Below, piece by piece: positions 15,143 to 18,486 of a DNA stretch of 18,486 nucleotides. Numbering within the stretch: position 1 is the stretch's first letter; each line of letters begins with the position of its first letter. This DNA is from an uncultured Eubacterium sp. GTDB lineage: Bacteria; Bacillota; Clostridia; Lachnospirales; Lachnospiraceae. The translations under genes and the position numbers were made by a program. The stretch is taken from contig CAJTZN010000058.1 in assembly GCA_910584065.1 (NCBI GenBank), forward strand, positions 1 through 18,486, read 5' to 3'. The notes beneath the pieces were generated by a model. The model worked only from the letters and a program-made list of their open reading frames with translations, did not search any database and was not told the DNA's origin.

Positions 15143-15223
15143 TCAGGCAGGGCCATGCGGGGCTTTTGTCAGAAGGCTTTATGAATGATAAGACTTGTAA
15201 TATGTTTAGATAGATTACGGATA

Positions 15224-15261
15224 AAAGAACTTCCTGGTTTGCAGGCGGGGGGTTCTTTTTT
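15224..15261 (+). terminator. Rho-independent terminator after the LRR/FN3 gene
   Basis: AAAGAACTTCC at 15224-15234 pairs with GGGGGTTCTTT at 15248-15258 (11 pairs, two of them G-T wobbles) around a 13-base loop. T residues follow to 15261. On the opposite strand the wobbles become A-C mismatches and the T-run is short, so it would be a weaker terminator for the convergent PIN gene. Confidence 0.8.
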
Positions 15262-15275
15262 CTAGTATTTTTTCC

Positions 15276-15782
15276 CTATCTTTTTCTACGTCGCGGGATT
15301 GTATTCGTTATCGCAGGCTCATAACTCTTTAAACCTTGATCCGCAGTCAATATTTCAACTTGATATCCAGCATCCGAATAATATTTTGCTACATTTTTAA
15401 TTGTTGTATCACCAATTGATAATTTTTGTACAGCTAAGCGTGGCCATTCATCTGCCAATTTAACCAAATTTTCCTCATTCCAAAGTTCTGACTGAGCTGT
15501 AAATGCGGCCCATGGTTCTTCTTCATTAGCTACTTTTTTTATTATATTCGCTAAATCTTGTGCAATTGCATATATCTCCCCGCTAGCTTGAGCAATATGA
15601 TTTCCAGTCTCGATTAATGTAGCCATTGGCAATACCAATATTGTTTTTTTATTAATTTCTTCTGTTATTTTACTTGATACACGTTCATAATTCCACTTTT
15701 CATGAGCTGGCCCCGCATCATCCATGTAAGGAACTTTTAAATAAACACATAGTATATTTGTATCAATAATAAGTACCTTCAA
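15276..15782 (-). CDS. PIN-domain ribonuclease, translationally coupled to an ATPase
   Basis: A 168-residue protein with the PIN acidic quartet in order: D7 in L-I-I-D-T-N, E58 in A-T-L-I-E-T-G-N, D125 in S-I-G-D-T-T-I and D148 in I-L-T-A-D-Q-G. The strand-helix pattern fits the fold throughout. PIN proteins are metal-dependent RNases, many of them toxins. It starts with TTG 15782, supported by GGAGGG at 15794-15789 six bases away; that site overlaps the end of the ATPase gene, whose stop is only two bases upstream. This strongly implies coupled translation and a fixed protein ratio. No small antitoxin gene adjoins it, so the ATPase is the obvious controller, in contrast to VapBC pairs. The C-terminus is basic (P-R-R-R-K-R). 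AT-rich composition sets it apart from the LRR gene. Confidence 0.88.
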   Translation of the reverse strand: MKVLIIDTNILCVYLKVPYMDDAGPAHEKWNYERVSSKITEEINKKTILVLPMATLIETGNHIAQASGEIYAIAQDLANIIKKVANEEEPWAAFTAQSELWNEENLVKLADEWPRLAVQKLSIGDTTIKNVAKYYSDAGYQVEILTADQGLKSYEPAITNTIPRRRKR

Positions 15783-15784
15783 GC

Positions 15785-17002
15785 CTATCCCTCCTTAGCA
15801 AGTGCACTCTCGATTTTCCCATTACTAGTTAAGTCACCAATATTTCCTGATGCAATCAGTTTAGGCAATTCACCAATATCTTCTAACAATGTTAATTCAC
15901 TTTCTCCAGCGTGCGTTCGATGAGCCACCGTGATAAATGGTATCATTGTTGTCCCCGCCTCGTTTAGTAATGCGGGATTATGTGTTGTGATAATAACATC
16001 AATGTTTCTTTCTGCACCTAAATCTTTTAACATTTCTAATAAAATATGTGATCTGGAAGGGTGTAAACCATTGTCCACTTCTTCAATTACAACTAGCTTA
16101 TTCATTTTGGTTGTCAACATGGTTACAACAATTGCAAGGAATCGTAAAGTTCCATCCGACATACCTCGCGCATCTACAATGTTTTCTCCATTGTCTCCCC
16201 AGGATTCTTTACAGTATAGCATTGCGTCAGTATTAAACTTACCAACACTTTCCACCCATGTTTCTTTAATGTCCTTTTCTGGGATATCTTTCAGATATAA
16301 AGTCAATTTGCCCTCTATTTTCTTTTGTTGTGCCTCATCCATAGCAGCCAATACACCCGCAATATTCGATGCGTCTGGAAGCAATTTATCAGAAAGTGTA
16401 GAATAATCTCTCATATGGTTCGGAATTGGATTAAGCACAAAAATTCCACTCAGTTCTTCCAAAATACGTGTAACAACACCTATCGTTTCTTTTTTACGTA
16501 ACTGTAAATTTTTAGCTTGATATAAAATTGCTGTATTTCTATTTAAATCAAAATTCTGTCCTTTCCCTTGATTTCCAGTTGCAAAATATGTTGGGATATT
16601 CAGCAAATGAGAGTCTTTCATTTTTGTATAAAACAATCTTTTTGAATTTTGCATCAATTTTTCTTCCGTAATTAACGCTTTTGTTTTATCAACTTCAACA
16701 GTAATAGAATAGGTATAGTCCTGACCATCATATTCAATCGCTGTTTCAATTTTGAACTGATTTGTTCCTTGCCTGCAGACCCAATCTATCCCTCCACGGA
16801 TTGGAGAGATATTCTGATCTCCTTTAATTGATTGGTAAACTTCCAATCCTGATGCAATTCTGCTTAAAAAAACAAGCGCATCTAATGCATTTGATTTACC
16901 ACTGGAATTCGTACCTATGATCATAGTAAGTGGATCAATATATAACATACTGTCTTTATAACTCTTCCAATTGACAAGTCGTAAACTTTTAATCATTGTC
17001 AT
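15785..17002 (-). CDS. ABC/RecF-like AAA_21 ATPase partner of the PIN nuclease
   Basis: A 405-residue ATPase from ATG 17002, chosen because AAAGGA at 17014-17009 is six bases upstream; the longest reading starts at TTG 17023 and overlaps the peptidase gene. Motifs: N-terminal L-V-N-W-K-S-Y-K-D as in RecF/AAA_21 proteins, Walker A G-T-N-S-S-G-K-S (30-37), signature M-S-D-G-T-L-R (281-287), Walker B L-V-V-I-E-E-V-D (303-310) followed by N-G-L-H-P, and H-loop I-T-T-H-N-P with H341. The Walker B aspartate is replaced by E307, with E308 as the likely catalytic base, a variation seen in this group. There is no TOPRIM domain. It is co-directional with the MccF-like gene upstream and the PIN gene downstream. 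A regulator of the PIN nuclease in a defence module is the favoured but unproven role. Confidence 0.9.
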   Translation of the reverse strand: MTMIKSLRLVNWKSYKDSMLYIDPLTMIIGTNSSGKSNALDALVFLSRIASGLEVYQSIKGDQNISPIRGGIDWVCRQGTNQFKIETAIEYDGQDYTYSITVEVDKTKALITEEKLMQNSKRLFYTKMKDSHLLNIPTYFATGNQGKGQNFDLNRNTAILYQAKNLQLRKKETIGVVTRILEELSGIFVLNPIPNHMRDYSTLSDKLLPDASNIAGVLAAMDEAQQKKIEGKLTLYLKDIPEKDIKETWVESVGKFNTDAMLYCKESWGDNGENIVDARGMSDGTLRFLAIVVTMLTTKMNKLVVIEEVDNGLHPSRSHILLEMLKDLGAERNIDVIITTHNPALLNEAGTTMIPFITVAHRTHAGESELTLLEDIGELPKLIASGNIGDLTSNGKIESALAKEG

Positions 17003-17015
17003 TATCATTCCTTTT

Positions 17016-18035
17016 CTATTCAACTACTCCCGACTCCATGATCTTAAATGTTACGCAACTGCAATCAATCTCCGCCATTGCTCCCATCGGAACAACAGTC
17101 ATTGGTGTTCTATGAACAAAATCAACATTTGATAATACTGGAATATCTTCTCGACGTGCTTCATACTTCAAAAACTTAACCAGCATGTTTTCTTCTTCCT
17201 TGCTTAATTGGCCAATCATGATTCCCGCCGCTTGTCTAAACATTCCTGCCGTATCTAATGCCCGAAGTTCATGCAACCCCGCCAAAACATTTCCATACGG
17301 TGAGACGATCTCTAACATAATAATACAATCTTTAAAGAAATCCCGGCTCGGGAAAAATTCAGTGCCCATGATCTGCCGCAACGGTCCTGCACATCCACCA
17401 AAAAGTCTCCCCTGCACAACTCCGCTTCCCTGTACTAATCGATAGCCGGTATTGGTTACCCACTTAATTTCATTTTTGCCGACATTTCGCCATTCAATAT
17501 TTGTGTATTCTGGACAAGCGGATACATCACCAATTATTTCAGTAGAAAATAAACATTTAGTTATCGCTTCTTTTGTGTACTGATCTAATGCCACAGGTTG
17601 GGCAATAGGCGTTAATAAATTAGGGCCATAGTAAGCTCTGATACCAGCTTTTGCAAAGACTGCCATCCATGAAGTAATATCTGAATATCCCATAAATACC
17701 TTTGGATTATTTTTTATTACATTTAAGTCTATGTATGGAAGCACTCTGTAGGAATCATCACCACCCATCATGCAAATAATTCCATTTATCTTTTTATCCT
17801 GCATCGCCCACATTAAATCTTCGGCTCGTGCCTCTGGATGTTCATATAAAAAGCTGCTTCCCGCTAATGCATTCGGTGTTGGGATAACATGGATGCCCCA
17901 TATTTCCTCCAATCGCTTTTTGCCTACTTCATATCTATAAAGCATATCCTCATCACCTGCTCTACCTCCTGAAATAGATATCAAAGCAATCGTGTCACCT
18001 CTTTTTAACACTTTAGGCACCTCTAATTTATACAT
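17016..18035 (-). CDS. S66-family peptidase, MccF-like (LD-carboxypeptidase superfamily)
   Basis: A 339-residue serine peptidase. The start MYKLEVPKVLKRGDTIALIS at ATG 18035 fits family N-termini; ATG 18062 would add nine residues. Numbered from 18062, the catalytic triad is S127 in M-G-Y-S-D-I-T, E251 in I-M-L-E-I-V and H317 in D-F-V-H-R-T-P. The 124-residue Ser-Glu spacing matches MccF (about 125) rather than E. coli LdcA (about 94), and a Trp in the N-I-E-W-R segment resembles the MccF substrate loop. MccF cleaves processed microcin C and related aminoacyl nucleotides, giving immunity; LD-carboxypeptidases trim murein peptides. The MccF-like assignment is an inference from spacing. The gene overlaps the longest reading of the ATPase and follows yjdF within about 40 bases. 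Confidence 0.9.
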   Translation of the reverse strand: MYKLEVPKVLKRGDTIALISISGGRAGDEDMLYRYEVGKKRLEEIWGIHVIPTPNALAGSSFLYEHPEARAEDLMWAMQDKKINGIICMMGGDDSYRVLPYIDLNVIKNNPKVFMGYSDITSWMAVFAKAGIRAYYGPNLLTPIAQPVALDQYTKEAITKCLFSTEIIGDVSACPEYTNIEWRNVGKNEIKWVTNTGYRLVQGSGVVQGRLFGGCAGPLRQIMGTEFFPSRDFFKDCIIMLEIVSPYGNVLAGLHELRALDTAGMFRQAAGIMIGQLSKEEENMLVKFLKYEARREDIPVLSNVDFVHRTPMTVVPMGAMAEIDCSCVTFKIMESGVVE

Positions 18036-18066
18036 AGTTTCTCTCATCCAATGTTCAAACATAGGA

Positions 18067-18081
18067 GCAGGGATTACCTGC
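18067..18081. repeat. Small inverted repeat at the yjdF / MccF-like junction
   Basis: GCAGG at 18067-18071 and CCTGC at 18077-18081 form a perfect five-pair hairpin with a five-base loop. It covers the yjdF stop codon and lies just upstream of the longest start of the peptidase gene. It has no T-run, so it is not a terminator; it might affect translation of the downstream gene. Confidence 0.4.
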
Positions 18082-18486
18082 CTCTATGCTTTTCTTTCCT
18101 TTTCTGCTGTTTCAGTTCAAATTGTCGCTGTTTCTCCGCTTCCCGATGTTCCCGGCTTACAGTCTTACGTTCAGTTTTTAACTGCTCCTGCTGTAATTTT
18201 AGAGCCTGTTGCGATTTTGTTCCAATCCCGGGCTTCTGTACCTGTTTCCGCACTTCACGTTGTACCCGTTTAGGATTGCGACCAGCTTCTTTTACATCAG
18301 TTGCCACACCCGGGCTAAATCGTAACAGATAATAATTTTTCTGAATAAAATCGTATACCTCATAGTCTTTGGGTTCTGCACCAAACGTAACCTTACACAC
18401 AGATAGCTTTCCCCCTGATACACGTTCAAACACTCCTACCCAAAACGGTTCTTCAAAAAATACTGTCAACTTTCCCGATACTTTGT
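18074..18486 (-). CDS. yjdF: YjdF/DUF2992 family protein (5' end beyond window)
   Basis: At least 137 residues are visible. The core T-V-F-F-E-E-P-F-W-V-G-V-F-E and K-V-T-F-G-A-E-P-K-D-Y-E-V-Y are diagnostic of YjdF/DUF2992, followed by F-I-Q-K-N-Y-Y-L-L-R-F-S. The C-terminal half is highly charged and rich in K, Q, E and R, probably coiled. A TTG at 18469 could open a 131-residue reading, but it has no spaced ribosome binding site and the frame continues upstream with K-V-S-G-K-L, as expected for the family, so the true start is outside. The biochemical function is unknown. In many Firmicutes the gene is controlled by the yjdF riboswitch, which senses azaaromatic compounds; any such element would lie beyond 18486. 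It is co-directional with and very close to the peptidase gene. Confidence 0.88.
   Translation of the reverse strand, partial: KVSGKLTVFFEEPFWVGVFERVSGGKLSVCKVTFGAEPKDYEVYDFIQKNYYLLRFSPGVATDVKEAGRNPKRVQREVRKQVQKPGIGTKSQQALKLQQEQLKTERKTVSREHREAEKQRQFELKQQKRKEKHRGR

Noticed and set aside
15276..15782. VapC-type toxin of a VapBC toxin-antitoxin pair
   Set aside because: No small DNA-binding antitoxin gene adjoins it; the coupled neighbour is a 405-residue ATPase.
15930..16406. Plus-strand 158-codon reading within the second ATPase gene, considered as an antitoxin or antisense gene
   Set aside because: It is explained as the reverse frame of the ATPase; no ribosome binding site and no motif.
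18074..18469. Complete yjdF starting at TTG 18469
   Set aside because: Any ribosome binding site would abut the TTG, and the frame stays open to the window edge with family-like residues, so the gene is truncated by the window.
1..18486. tRNA genes, rRNA, CRISPR arrays, insertion sequences or integrases
   Set aside because: None was recognised on either strand, although the AT-rich accessory segments made them worth looking for.

Overview
The window reads like a chromosomal segment of an anaerobic Firmicute, most likely of the Clostridia/Lachnospiraceae type. The signs are strong AGGAGG-type ribosome binding sites, GTG and TTG starts, small operons, a RelQ-type alarmone synthetase, a Schlafen-AlbA ATP-binding regulator and an LRR/fibronectin-III secreted protein. 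This assignment is an inference from gene families, not a database result.

Layout. (1) 1-1738: a partial AraC-type regulator on the minus strand diverges from a Schlafen/AlbA_2 ATP-binding protein with an uncertain N-terminus. (2) 1814-5426: a canonical promoter leads a co-directional run of a seven-helix membrane protein, an HD-domain phosphohydrolase, an RsuA-type pseudouridine synthase, RNase HI with a viroplasmin domain and a RelQ-like (p)ppGpp synthetase. (3) 5468-7532: an AT-rich accessory insert with two promoters drives an ABC/OLD-like ATPase and a small protein with a PD-(D/E)XK nuclease-like signature. (4) 7559-11265, minus strand: a ppx-ppk1 polyphosphate operon closed by a clear terminator; the Ppx-like protein has lost several canonical catalytic residues. 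(5) 11359-13365: queA and a diacylglycerol/lipid kinase gene. (6) 13366-15261: a secreted LRR plus two-FN3 protein with a structured leader and a terminator. (7) 15276-18486, minus strand, AT-rich: a tightly packed cluster of yjdF (cut by the window edge), a MccF-like S66 peptidase, a second and different ABC/RecF-like ATPase, and a PIN-domain nuclease whose ribosome binding site lies in the end of the ATPase gene.

The candidate undescribed biology is the pair of ATPase-plus-nuclease modules on either side of the housekeeping block: ATPase with PD-(D/E)XK-like protein at 5660-7532, and MccF-like peptidase with ATPase and PIN at 15276-18035. Both follow the architecture of known defence pairs in which an OLD/ABC-type ATPase controls a nuclease effector (Septu PtuA/PtuB, PARIS AriA/AriB), but the effector domains differ from the HNH and TOPRIM-like effectors of those systems. 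No integrase, transposase, tRNA or CRISPR array was seen.
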